Shown: in pieces, positions 1-7,600 of the stretch | How positions within the stretch are numbered: position 1 is the stretch's first letter | How the letters are laid out: the number at the start of each line of letters is the position of its first letter | Assembly: GCA_033725935.1 (NCBI GenBank) | Contig: MU867121.1 | Location: 204,000 to 214,333 of the forward strand | DNA: 10,334 nucleotides | Direction: 5' to 3' | Source: Cladorrhinum sp. PSN259 | Taxonomy: Eukaryota; Ascomycota; Sordariomycetes; Sordariales; Podosporaceae | The notes under the pieces: generated by a model | Seen by the model: the letters and a program-made list of their open reading frames with translations, nothing else | Database searches by the model: none | What the model was told of the DNA's origin: nothing | Program-made: the position numbers and the translations under genes

Positions 1-65
1 AGTTTTTCCACAACTTTCTATTTTTTTCACAATCTCCACCCCTGGGGCGCCTGTACCTTTTATTT

Positions 66-94
66 GGGGGGGGCCCCCCCCCCCCCCCCCCCCC
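66..94. repeat. G8-C21 homopolymer block
   Basis: Eight G are followed directly by twenty-one C (G 66-73, C 74-94). The junction can fold on itself as a G8/C8 snap-back. Tracts like this are rare in fungal coding DNA and are typical places for polymerase slippage or assembly error, so the exact length should not be trusted. Confidence 0.9.
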
Positions 95-402
95 TCGCCA
101 GTAAAGTTGATGCCTTCCAAGAGTCCCGCCGTTATCCGTCACTACATTAGCACTGATTTCACTGCTTGACCCATTTCCATTCGCCCTGCTTCCCTGGAAA
201 GCCCCATGACAAAGGGCCCTTTCCCTTCGCTGTTTTGAGAGATACCTGGGGTACCCATCAGCTATTCCAACCATGCGATCGATAACCAATGATGGTCATG
301 TGCAACGGAGATATCCATCAGGATACTACCCTGAGAAAGGGTAGCAGTCTTTCCGGGGAAATGAAACCCTGCAGACCGGCTTGAGACTAACCTGGAAATT
401 CA
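95..402. other. Stretch without a recognisable gene
   Basis: I see no convincing reading frame, RNA gene or repeat here. Base composition is mixed, with C/T-rich patches that would fit an upstream regulatory region, but nothing specific can be named. The sequence to the left of the window is unknown, so part of it may be the 3' flank of another gene. Confidence 0.4.
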
Positions 403-669
403 ATGGAGTTTTCGATCAGGCATCGCCAAACTCTGGTGAGCTCTGCCCCCTTTTTCGCCCTGGAATTTCCATCGATGATGTCTGCCAGCGAATTTGCCTA
501 CGGCAGTCCGCCCGCTACCGCCCCGCCCCGTTTCTTCGTCCGCTCTCGCCCTGCACGAAAACCCCTTTGGTCACGATGTCCCGGCTGTGAAGTTTCGGCA
601 CCATCCGCCACGGCCACACAGCCCCTTACTTTCACATTCTGTTGTTTACGGCAACTCTTACTCTTTTGA
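403..669 (+). CDS. Possible small hypothetical protein (88 aa)
   Basis: An ATG at 403 opens 88 codons ending in TGA at 669. The codons in the first two thirds are rich in C or T at the third position, as in the better-supported genes here. The product is S/P/A/R-rich, has a C-P-G-C pair near residues 59-62 and ends in a leucine-rich, slightly hydrophobic tail. I do not recognise a family. Two other frames are also open across 494-590, as expected by chance in GC-rich DNA. It lies upstream of gene A on the same strand and could instead be promoter or leader sequence, or an upstream exon. Low confidence that it is translated. Confidence 0.22.
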   Translation: MEFSIRHRQTLVSSAPFFALEFPSMMSASEFAYGSPPATAPPRFFVRSRPARKPLWSRCPGCEVSAPSATATQPLTFTFCCLRQLLLF

Positions 670-1024
670 AATGTTGCGCCGATAGAGTAGCTAAGCCCGG
701 TTCCGGAGAGGGCAATTGGCAAACGATTAACCCGCAGCAAAACATCACAAAATTCTTACACACAACCTCCATCATGGTTCCCGGCTAAGTCTTGTTCCCC
801 CACATCGTGCCTTGTCGCTGGTAGTTGCTTAAAGTCATACACAATCCTGTGCTAGACCCTATCATCCTGTTTATCTTACGGCGGGATAAGGAATCTTGGT
901 ACTTGCCGGTCCGGCTCCGATCTCTTCCAGGACCTGAGCACCATTCATGCCTTGATCAAATAGAAAGAAGACCGCATTCTTCCCAACTCCACCTCTGCCA
1001 GACATAACGCGCATCATCCGAATC
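670..1024 (+). promoter_or_regulatory. Upstream region and 5' leader of gene A
   Basis: This stretch lacks a good reading frame and becomes pyrimidine-rich close to the start at 1025 (runs of CT and CC between 925 and 1005), as fungal promoters and leaders often do. It carries the 12-mer CTTACACACAAC at 755-766, which recurs at 7952-7963 in the leader of gene C, at a comparable distance from that start (237 bases there, 258 here). A short upstream ATG-G-TAA-type frame starts at 774 and stops at 786-788. No TATA box could be assigned. Confidence 0.4.
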
Positions 1025-2080
1025 ATGGCCATGAACTCGCCCGTTCAACAGAGCTTTACTAGTGAAGGCACTCCCAACCCAGGCAACCGGACAGCACAAC
1101 CAAAAGCGTTCACCTCCTCCGGCATGCAAGAGCAGCGAAACCCATCGACATATCGCCCTCCTGATGACGAGTTCTTTGCCTTCGAGCAACCTCGAGAGCA
1201 ACACTTGGCCATGACGGTACCGAACATGGGGACCAATATATTCCCCCAGAGAACGGAGCCAGAACCAGCGCCATTGCGAGCCTCAGAATCGCCATACGGC
1301 GGGGGACAGACATTCCCTGGTGGCGCCCAAATCCAAAACAGTCGGACTCAACGTCCTCAGGCCCAGACACCAAGGGCTTTGCATTTCCTACCCACCATGC
1401 AACCCAACCAAGTCTCGGAGATGGGACACAGGGACAACAACATGGATCGCCGACGCCGACACAATCACCTACGTCGGAAGACCAGGTGGCAGCACAGGCT
1501 CAGTCAATACTCCCTAGCCCCCAATGTCCAGTTCGAGGCAACATTGTCGGTGTTGCTGCTTTCCGTGGCCTTTCAGAAATATATCTGCCAGGCAGGCATC
1601 TGCCGTGAACTTGAGCACGCACTGGTGTCCGTGTCGGCTGTGCAGACTCTGGGCTTCCAAATAAGTCCACTCCCAACTGCACGGCAATTTCTGTCGCCCT
1701 GGGGCAGGATCCGCGCGCAACTCCACACCGCACTCGTGATCGAGCTACTCCTGGAGGGAAATCCAAGGGTTGAAGTGGGAAACATCATCGTGTTGGAGGA
1801 TAGATTCTTCGCTGAGCATGGTCTAAAGGTTCCCCTTATCCTAGGACGAGCCTTTTGCAACAACCACTTGGGTAGGAATCTTCGGCAACCTGCCTTGGTT
1901 CCTCTTGGGCAAACGCAGAACTGGTTCCAGATTCCTTCGGCTTCGAGCGACAACAGCGTAGGGGGTTTTCGGTCGCCAGTGACGCCGGTGACACCATCTT
2001 TCTACCCAAGGAACAACCAAAGCCAGAGTAGGTCCTCATCTCCAAACACTAGGAAGACATCGGCGGCAAGAGAGCGTTGA
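1025..2080 (+). CDS. Gene A: degenerate retropepsin-like protein with disordered flanks (351 aa)
   Basis: The start is the ATG at 1025 in a good fungal context (ATGGCC), with TGA at 2078-2080. Residues 1-160 are disordered and Q/P/S/R-rich, with a strongly basic patch at 141-154 (D-R-R-R-R...R-R-K-T-R) that could be a nuclear localisation signal. Residues about 163-282 resemble a retropepsin fold: L-A-P at 164-166, A-L-V-S...T-L-G at 199-210 (like the N-L-I-S...L-G that follows the active site), F-L-S-P-W-G at 222-227, and V-P-L-I-L-G-R-A-F at 269-277 (like D-x-I-L-G-x-x-F). The catalytic D-[ST]-G is missing; the region reads C-Q-A-G-I-C, and there is no Asp at all from 142 to 258. The tail (300-351) is S/P/T-rich. 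The frame continues beyond the stop (next entries), so the C-terminus is uncertain. Gene C at 8200 looks like a paralogue. The fold is inferred from motifs; the molecular role is unknown. Confidence 0.65.
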   Translation: MAMNSPVQQSFTSEGTPNPGNRTAQPKAFTSSGMQEQRNPSTYRPPDDEFFAFEQPREQHLAMTVPNMGTNIFPQRTEPEPAPLRASESPYGGGQTFPGGAQIQNSRTQRPQAQTPRALHFLPTMQPNQVSEMGHRDNNMDRRRRHNHLRRKTRWQHRLSQYSLAPNVQFEATLSVLLLSVAFQKYICQAGICRELEHALVSVSAVQTLGFQISPLPTARQFLSPWGRIRAQLHTALVIELLLEGNPRVEVGNIIVLEDRFFAEHGLKVPLILGRAFCNNHLGRNLRQPALVPLGQTQNWFQIPSASSDNSVGGFRSPVTPVTPSFYPRNNQSQSRSSSPNTRKTSAARER

Positions 2081-2476
2081 ATGCAGTCAGAGCATTCCGG
2101 CAACTGCCGTTATTTTGCTCCGCCAGGTGGCTCTCCGTCGATCCCGACCCCACAGCGGGCCGCACTGGTCCACGCGTGGGTTGGGTGTGGTGATAACCTG
2201 ATGATCAATGACAGTGCTGACACAACTTTGGACACTGCAGTTCTTGGCTTGACACCAGTTCACCAGCCCCAGATGTGCCCTAGCTTATTAGGCCACTACC
2301 AATCTCCCCCTCCCTCGTCGATGCAACAATTCTCGGAAAACTTCCGGGCAGATGATTCCATTTCTCCCTTGAGTCCCCACTATTCCGCCCAGGTCGGCCA
2401 CTTCCCCGCAGATGCGGGGTTTATGCCGGAAGGGTTCAATGGCGACAACAATGGATGTGGATGGTCCCCCAGCTGA
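2081..2476 (+). CDS. In-frame continuation of gene A after the TGA (131 codons)
   Basis: Directly after the TGA at 2078-2080 the same frame starts again with ATG at 2081 and stays open to TGA at 2474-2476. Codon use is strongly coding-like (many GGC, AAC, GAC, TTC, CCC) and the composition (P, S, Q, with N-D-N-N-G near the end) matches the tail of gene A. I therefore read it as part of gene A rather than a separate gene. One splice solution keeps the frame: donor GTAGGT at 2028 with acceptor TCAG ending at 2090, a 63-base intron that removes the stop. It has no good CTRAC branch site, so it is only a candidate. Alternatives are a nonsense mutation (CGA to TGA, for example), a sequencing error, or reinitiation at the adjacent ATG. 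No domain is recognised. Confidence 0.5.
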   Translation: MQSEHSGNCRYFAPPGGSPSIPTPQRAALVHAWVGCGDNLMINDSADTTLDTAVLGLTPVHQPQMCPSLLGHYQSPPPSSMQQFSENFRADDSISPLSPHYSAQVGHFPADAGFMPEGFNGDNNGCGWSPS

Positions 2477-2604
2477 TACATGACCCTAAGTATAACAAAA
2501 AGATCAGAAACGTACCTATTGTTATTGCGGGGTTGTCTGACACTAGACTGCCCGATCCTCCGCCAAGCGTCGACCGAGAGCTTGCGCAGAACCCGTCAGC
2601 CTAG
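2461..2604 (+). pseudogene. Frame-shifted 3' coding segment of gene A (47 codons)
   Basis: While the previous frame ends at 2474-2476, the frame beginning ATG at 2461 is open for 47 codons to TAG at 2602-2604. Its product is well-mixed and protein-like (K-K-I-R-N-V-P-I-V-I-A-G-L, then a P-D-P-P-P stretch). The two frames meet at a C5 run (2466-2470). One additional C there would carry the upstream frame straight into this one, so the break could be a homopolymer sequencing error or a real one-base deletion. A splice site that would do the same is not obvious. Marked as broken because the sequence as given does not join; the coding signal, not the join, is what is seen. Confidence 0.35.
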
Positions 2605-2751
2605 TTGCCCCGGCCAAGCAGACATTCCGCTCGCTGTTCGAAATCCGACTCCATTGTCGCCTCAACGTTGTAGGAAGGTGAAATCGACACTTCGTTGAGT
2701 GGTGACAGGAGTGACAATTCGACACTGCGACTGACCGATTACATCGTCAGA

Positions 2752-2777
2752 AATATTAATGAAAAATAAAAAATAAA
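2752..2777 (+). terminator. Probable 3' end / poly(A) signals of gene A
   Basis: Two overlapping-style AATAAA hexamers at 2765-2770 and 2772-2777 lie in an A/T-only stretch 160-170 bases beyond the last coding signal of gene A. This fits a fungal poly(A) site. After it the base composition changes to the AT-rich spacer. Confidence 0.45.
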
Positions 2778-3126
2778 AAAGGAGGAGAAATGCTTCTTTC
2801 GTCAAAACTAGAGACTACCGTCCCAAGACGGACCCCAGGGCTGGAAGATCCTGGGTATTTATCAAAATCGGCATCAGGCAGAGAGGAGTCATTCGGACTG
2901 GAGTTTTTGTCTTATTCTTGGCACATTGCCAGATTGGGTAGGTTGGGCTCCAGCAAAATCGTCCGCATAGAAGGCTCTCTCTTTTTTCCAGAAGATTCCG
3001 CGAATATGGTAGGAATTGGGGCGTTCACTATGTGCTTGTTCTTCTTTTTTCCACATGGGATTTTATTTTGCGCATCTCTTCAGTTTGGGGAGAGGGAGGA
3101 GGAAGAAATATATGAACTCTCTCGGT

Positions 3127-3143
3127 GTAAGTGGGTTAGGGTT
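3127..3143 (+). repeat. Telomere-like element GTAAGTGGGTTAGGGTT, copy 1
   Basis: This 17-mer recurs exactly at 9720-9736, and its core AGTGGGTTAGGG is also at 5196-5207. TTAGGG is the telomere unit of most filamentous fungi and the site bound by Tbf1-type Myb factors. With only one to one and a half units it is not a telomere remnant of any length. It lies about 520 bases past the end of gene A coding. Confidence 0.6.
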
Positions 3144-3807
3144 TTTGGCTTACTGAAATTTATCTCGTTGAAATTTTCGTTGCCTACCGTCCTTCCTATT
3201 CTAGATACACAACAGCAGACGTCAGCTCAGATCGACTGATAAGACCCACCAGGGTAAATGTGTAGCTGAATGAAGTTTAATTGGATGTTGCTGTCCATCA
3301 ATGAAAGTCGTCGTCATTTAGAGACGTCGTGGTGGTGGAACGTGATTGATAGATCCTTGTCGTCACCACCCCCCAAAGGATCGTCAAGGTGGGGGGGTTA
3401 ATATGAGCGAACGGCTTTTGTGTAACGAATAGCTGAAAGCATATCGTGATGATACTATCGGCAACCCGGGTGTTTCATTTGTGCAAGGTCGAATTCCTTG
3501 CGGTGAGTACGGATTTTTTGCTGAATTTCCATTGCTCCTTCCTGTTTCCGTATTGCGCGCGCGTCGTAGTTGCAGCGTTGTTGCATTGGCGTACTCGTAT
3601 TCCTCTCGTACACACACTCACTGGGAGGGATGTAATTACAGCATTCCGTATCAGGTTGAAATTGCGCATTGAAGCTCAGGATGAAATAATAATACCAATA
3701 ATAACAATAAAAGGATATGGGAATCAAGAAAGTAGAAATGAATATTTGAAGCAAACAGAGAAATAGAAAAGAAAAAAAAACCTTTTCTCGGATTGATGGG
3801 GATCTTG

Positions 3808-3820
3808 TATATATATATAT
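3808..3820. repeat. AT dinucleotide repeat
   Basis: Thirteen bases of alternating T and A, followed shortly by a T8 run. A simple microsatellite in the spacer. Confidence 0.85.
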
Positions 3821-3998
3821 GCTTTTTTTTACCCATGGTTTTCTCCCGGGGGGTTTTCTTTTTGGCACTTTGTTCGGATTTTGCCTGTTGAGGAGCCCCC
3901 CCTCGCCCCCTCTTCCGGGACGCAAGATTCGGGAAATGGGCAACGGTTGCGGGACTTTGCGTGCCCGTCAGATACACTAGATGGATAGGAAGTGCTGG

Positions 3999-4026
<28 letters not shown>
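3999..4026. repeat. T18-G10 homopolymer junction
   Basis: Eighteen T are followed directly by ten G, then AGG and another T6 run. Two shorter T-to-G junctions follow at 4223-4243 and 4303-4316. Tract lengths may be inaccurate in the assembly. Confidence 0.9.
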
Positions 4027-4030
<4 letters not shown>

Positions 4031-4375
4031 TTTTTTCTTTCGTATACTGTGTTCAATGCGCGTATAGCCCCTACTCTTGCATATCTGCTTCCCCCTCCCC
4101 CTTCCTGTCGGATCTCCTTTTTAGTGTAAGCCGAGAGAGTTTCCTACACTAATAACCAACAAGCGTCGTGGCAGGCAACCCCCAATCATTATCATAGTAA
4201 AAGGCGATTAGTGATGAGTCTCTTTTTTGGGGTTTTTTTTTGGCTTTGCTCAGCCTCCACAATATTTCTTTTCCTCCACTAATCTTTTTCTCTTTTTGAG
4301 TCTTTTTTTTTGGGGGCGGCAAACGGAATAATAATAAAAAAACCTTTCTTTATATGGTAATTTAACTCCTTTCCT

Positions 4376-4397
4376 GCCGCCGCTGCCGCCGCCGCCC
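4376..4397. repeat. Imperfect GCC trinucleotide repeat
   Basis: About seven GCC-type units with one GCT interruption, standing alone in AT-rich DNA. On the - strand it would read as a short alanine or glycine run, but the frame around it is not gene-like. Confidence 0.8.
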
Positions 4398-4499
4398 ACG
4401 GAGATGTTTCAGATTTGGTTACACTTGTTGCATGTTTTTTTTTAAAAATCTTTTTTATTTTCTGGAATAGGTTTCTTACACTACACACGAAAATATGCC

Positions 4500-4540
4500 A
4501 AAACAAAAAAAAAAACAAAAAAAAAAACAGTCAGTCAGTC
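4500..4540. repeat. A-rich tract followed by CAGT repeat
   Basis: Three A-runs separated by single C residues lead into three CAGT units (4528-4540). A simple-sequence patch with no other visible function. Confidence 0.8.
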
Positions 4541-5130
4541 GTGTGGTGACTGCTATTTTGAAGGTGAGTAAGTGGTATTCTGTATAGCGTGCTTGTGTAT
4601 GTAAGCGGCCTGCACAAGAAACCTGGAAACATTTTTCTTGAGAAATGGAATTTCGGGTAATGCACCACCGGGAACCTACGGATACCGGGACATTGGAATG
4701 TCGGTGAAAGCAGCTGTTTTGGGTAACACAGCATCGGAATTTCACATTAAGTGTGTGGTAGGGTATAAGCATGACATTTACCATATAATAGGTCAAGTGT
4801 TTCAAAGTATTTGCTTGGCTTGGTTATATATATGCATTCTCTCGGTATCGAAATAGGAAAATTAATGCTAGGTTTCTTCCAACTTTCAAAACTTCAGCCC
4901 TTTCGGCCCTTTTAATAAAGTTTGATGGACGATAAACGATACTGAGAGATTTGGCAACGTTACAATTCATGATGGTGGTAATGAAACCGCAAGACAGAGC
5001 CCTAGAAAAAAGCAAAACTGTAAGCTTTGCTGGCTCAAGAGAGGCAGAAGGCTGGCGCGTTACAAACCGCACTTTCGGGCACCTTTTATCCCGAAAAGGA
5101 ATGGAATGGTAAAGCGGTCATGAGTCCCTA

Positions 5131-5406
5131 TTACGTTTCATAAGTTGTCAACCGTTTTTGGTGAGTGGTCACGCCGGATCGATAACAACTTCTCGAGTGG
5201 GTTAGGGGAGCCTTCAAGATGACCAGGAGCTCCTGCAAGGCTCCAGCGAACGCCGAGTAATTTGTTTGCCGCCCCTGGCTGAAAATTTTGGTGGGAGAAG
5301 AGCATTGGTTTGTTCTGAGCGAGTGGTGGTGGGTGCTGTGCTGCGCTATCGTTGGCATGGCTTCTGGGTTTTCATCTATCAATGGTTCGAATAGTTTTGA
5401 CATCAT
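5131..5406 (-). CDS. Possible small hypothetical protein (91 aa)
   Basis: Read on the - strand, two adjacent ATG codons (5406 and 5403) open 91 codons to TAA at 5133-5131. Codon use is reasonable for this genome (ATC, AAG, CTC, GTC, ACC) and the product is well-mixed, with a T-H-H-H segment and a hydrophobic helix-like stretch (G-A-L-Q-E-L-L-V-I-L-K). No family is recognised. It lies downstream of gene B on the same strand, about 160 bases past its stop, so it could be a separate small gene, part of the 3' untranslated region of gene B, or chance. The 12-mer AGTGGGTTAGGG lies inside it on the opposite strand. Confidence 0.28.
   Translation of the reverse strand: MMSKLFEPLIDENPEAMPTIAQHSTHHHSLRTNQCSSPTKIFSQGRQTNYSAFAGALQELLVILKAPLTHSRSCYRSGVTTHQKRLTTYET
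5196..5207 (+). repeat. Telomere-like element AGTGGGTTAGGG, copy 2
   Basis: The 12-base core shared with 3129-3140 and 9722-9733. Here it lies about 360 bases beyond the stop codon of gene B, in the opposite orientation relative to that gene. Confidence 0.55.
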
Positions 5407-5422
5407 GTACAATTTATGCTAT

Positions 5423-5442
5423 CCAAATCCACCCAAATCCAC
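5423..5442. repeat. Tandem 10-mer CCAAATCCAC x2
   Basis: Two exact head-to-tail copies of CCAAATCCAC, with further CC/AAA-rich sequence after them, between gene B and the weak frame at 5131-5406. Too short to assign a role. Confidence 0.7.
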
Positions 5443-5545
5443 CTCCAAACTCTTAATTCTCCCTTAAGCGTTAAAACATGAAAGATGCATATCGTGGCCA
5501 CGCTAAAATTGCAAAATAAACGTAGATTTATCACTGTTGTCTGTA

Positions 5546-5567
5546 TGACAGAAACCCGTTACTGTCA
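5546..5567. other. 22-base near-palindrome just after the gene B stop
   Basis: TGACAG (5546-5551) pairs with CTGTCA (5562-5567), and inside it AAC pairs with GTT around a CC centre, leaving one A-A mismatch on each side. It begins three bases beyond the stop codon of gene B on the - strand. It could form a hairpin in the 3' untranslated region or bind a dimeric protein. Confidence 0.5.
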
Positions 5568-5569
5568 GA

Positions 5570-6539
5570 TCAGGAATAAGGGTATTCCTGAGACTGGCAT
5601 TCTTTGGGAAGTTCAGTAACAGCGGCTAAAACAGCCAGGAGGCCGCTCGTGTCTCCGTTGCGGGCATAGAGCTCTTCGGCCTCTCTCTTCCGCTGGTGGA
5701 ACATGTCAAGTTGAAGTTGTTGTTGAACCATCCGGTCGACCCACTCGTTGTTGATCTCGTCAATGTGAGATGACTGCTTTCGTGATGGCGGCGGGCTTAG
5801 TAGCCTGAAGTTTTGGTTGTGGTGTAGACTTGGTCCTGGAGTTCCGGCGGCAGTCAGATCTGAGCAGACTGATAGCTGGTCATCCTCTCGGGCGGGGGAC
5901 ATGGATAGAGGTGTATCTGGTATTTCGGCGGGAGAATCTGGTTGAGTTCCCATGCTGCTTGGGGCCCAACGTTCCAATTGGAGCTGGCTGGGGATTCCGG
6001 CGTGGCCAGTAAGAAAGGCGGTCTTTTGTCGATCCCGAGCTGTTACGGGTGGTAGCACGGATACCATCTGAGTAGGGACAGATGACGGTAGAGGCCTATC
6101 AATGATCTGGAATTTTTCTGCGTTTTTGACAATACGCTGCGCCCAGACTAGATCGCCCGAAAAGCTCACCAAGGTCTCAGAGGTAACAAGAAGATGTCTT
6201 GTGGTAAAGCTGGGATATGGAAGATGAAGCCTCCAGGTGAGCTGGATGTAACAGTTCCCTGTGAGAGCAAGTGCCTCCAGTTCGTGGAGATTATGTGCAG
6301 TGGCTTGGGCAACCAGAGCGGTGGAAATGGCATCAAGCCCACCTGGGTCATATGTTGATGGCTTTACGGACATCTCCAAGGAATTGTCCGGGAATCGAAG
6401 CTGTCCACAGCCAGCAATTGATAAGAGGATGATATTGGGAATGTGCTACAACAATGTCAGTTGGCGCAAAGGGACAGCAAGAGAAGTTACATACTGATGG
6501 GGCCCCATCTTGTCGGTGGAGCGGTGAACTTTGGGACAT
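5570..6539 (-). CDS. Gene B: retropepsin-like N-domain with disordered, helical C-terminus (306 aa, one intron)
   Basis: Exons on the - strand are 6539-6495 (15 codons, ATG at 6539) and 6445-5570 (stop TGA at 5572-5570). They join in frame across a 49-base intron. A second ATG at 6550 is in a frame that does not join, so 6539 is preferred. Residues 16-120 look like a diverged retropepsin: an H-I-P-N entry (16-19, like L-A-P-N in gene A), hydrophobic strands, D-P-G-G-L-D-A-I-S at 48-56 where a protease has D-[ST]-G-x-x-x-N-[LF]-I-S, and D-L-V-W at 113-116 where D-x-I-L-G is expected. Asp and Gly of the active site are kept, with Pro between them. Residues 145-235 are P/S/T-rich and disordered; 240-285 are polar and helical (Q-Q-Q-L-Q-L, K-R-E-A-E-E-L), possibly a coiled coil. 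The domain call is weaker than for genes A and C; the function is unknown. Confidence 0.62.
6446..6494 (-). other. Intron of gene B (49 bases)
   Basis: On the - strand it starts GTATGT, has the branch motif AACTGAC followed by AT, and ends TTGTAG. Removing it joins two coding-like frames in phase 0. A further acceptor-like CTTACAG ending at 6566 suggests another intron just upstream in the leader. Confidence 0.75.
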
Positions 6540-6566
6540 TGTCGTGACATGTAGATATGACGCTGC

Positions 6567-7600
6567 TGTAAGTTGAGAAGATCATTCAGAATCAATTCTG
6601 GTGAGGGTGAAGAGGACTTCAAAAAAGTTTAAAGATGAGAAGGGGAATATTCAGCTGAAAACTGTGCCTCCATGAGAAGGCAATCCTTCCAGCCTGCCGC
6701 TTTTTTTTTGGAACACAAGGCTCTAGTAAAACGGTCAAATAGGAGGTGTGATTTGCCTTCAACACAGTGTCATCGGCGTGGAAGATCATTGATCTACCTA
6801 CTTTCGGTCTAATGTGTCCCGTGCATTCTATGCACCACATGGGGCATTTGGAAATTCCACAGTTGGTTCCCAAGTTCAGCCGCAACTGAGGGGAAGTTGG
6901 GGGCCGAGTCTTTCTAGTGTAGGTCATTGGGGAAAACCCCGCACGACTCCTGAGGAGACAAGTTCCTAGGTGAACATCGGCCCCGGCCTCAAAAGCGGGA
7001 AGGTGCGGCACTGTGACAGCTGCGGTCGCGGCGCACATGCTGCCAGCATCCGAAATCTGGGAACCGAGGGGAAGGAGCCGAATCTCAAAAGGAAGCTTGG
7101 AACCTGACGACGCTCGAGTTTGCATCTCTTTTTTTTTTAATTATCACGGCTTTTGTCGGCAAGATGTTGAAGGTGGATTTTCCAGCCCAGTTTCTCTGTT
7201 TTCCAAAATCAGCCTGCCCAGCCCAACCTGCAGCAGAAGCAGTCGTCAGGACCCGTCAGTCTGCCTTGTTTTGTTTGGGTGCTTCTCAGTGGTTCAGAAA
7301 CACTCCCCCCCGTCTTCTCAGTCCAGGGGTCCAGCAGATGACTAAACCCATTTGTTGGTGCGTGGGGACCTTTATTACCATCAGGTTCCCCAGCACTTAG
7401 ATTTACCTGTCCTGTCAGGGAACCCCTCCCAAATCGCCCAGTTCCTGTGAGCTCCGCGCACGAGGCCAAGCTTTGACGCCTTGCCCGTTGCCTCCTTCAG
7501 TGGGGTGTTCGAAGCTGCTCATTTGCCCTGCTTTGCTGCTTACGCCCGTCAAAAGCTCCAAAGGTCACCCCACCACCAACAAACCCCAGAAAGTCCACCA
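6567..7600. other. Intergenic region between divergent genes B and C
   Basis: This should hold the promoter of gene B (reading left) and part of that of gene C (reading right). The longest frame is on the - strand, 7125-6619, 168 codons from an ATG. It has a Cys-rich patch (Cys 89, 94, 98, 101 with His 104) but otherwise mixed, unconvincing codon use, so I do not call it a gene. A T8 run lies at 6701-6709 and another at 7130-7138. A short inverted repeat GGTTCCC/GGGAACC occurs at about 7385 and 7420. No TATA or CCAAT box could be placed with confidence. Confidence 0.4.

Larger units (their letters stand above)
2790..5130. other. Long AT-rich spacer with homopolymer tracts, no supported gene
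   Basis: No frame here has both a good start and coding-like codon use. The longest, 2790-3239 (+, 149 codons) and 3455-3943 (-, 162 codons), are built largely from translated T- and A-runs (F/K/I/Y blocks) and look accidental. The stretch holds a TTAGGG-type element (3127-3143), a G7 run (3391-3397), an AAT-rich patch (about 3683-3712), an AT repeat (3808-3820), repeated T-to-G homopolymer transitions (3999-4026, 4223-4243, 4303-4316), a GCC repeat (4376-4397) and an A-tract followed by a CAGT repeat (4500-4540). Unrecognised short exons or non-coding transcripts cannot be excluded. Confidence 0.5.

Noticed and set aside
2081..2230. An alternative frame for gene A (from about 2052, open to a TGA near 2195) giving a protein-like stretch
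   Set aside because: All frames are open here because the DNA is GC-rich; the original frame stays coding-like all the way to 2476, so it is preferred. Transcript data could reverse this.
2480..2698. A third open stretch in the same frame as gene A after the second TGA
   Set aside because: Codon use and composition drop here, and the overlapping frame from 2461 to 2604 is much more protein-like, so the 2480-2698 frame is probably accidental.
2790..3239. A 149-codon + strand frame with an ATG after AGGAGAA
   Set aside because: The purine run before it is not meaningful in a fungus, and much of the product comes from T-runs (F-F-F-F) and G/A-rich repeats; no family and no intron signals.
3455..3943. 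A 162-codon - strand frame
   Set aside because: Largely made of low-complexity sequence (K-K, I-Y-I-Y, F-F-S-F) from homopolymers and the AT repeat; several other frames are open over the same bases.
4476..4805. A 109-codon - strand frame rich in Cys and Phe
   Set aside because: The Cys/Phe tail is a translation of the A-tract at 4500-4528, and the rest has no coding-like codon bias.
5380..5390. GGTTCGAA-like box suggesting a tRNA gene
   Set aside because: No matching A box, acceptor stem or anticodon arm can be built around it; the same holds for similar boxes near 2636, 8482 and 9935.
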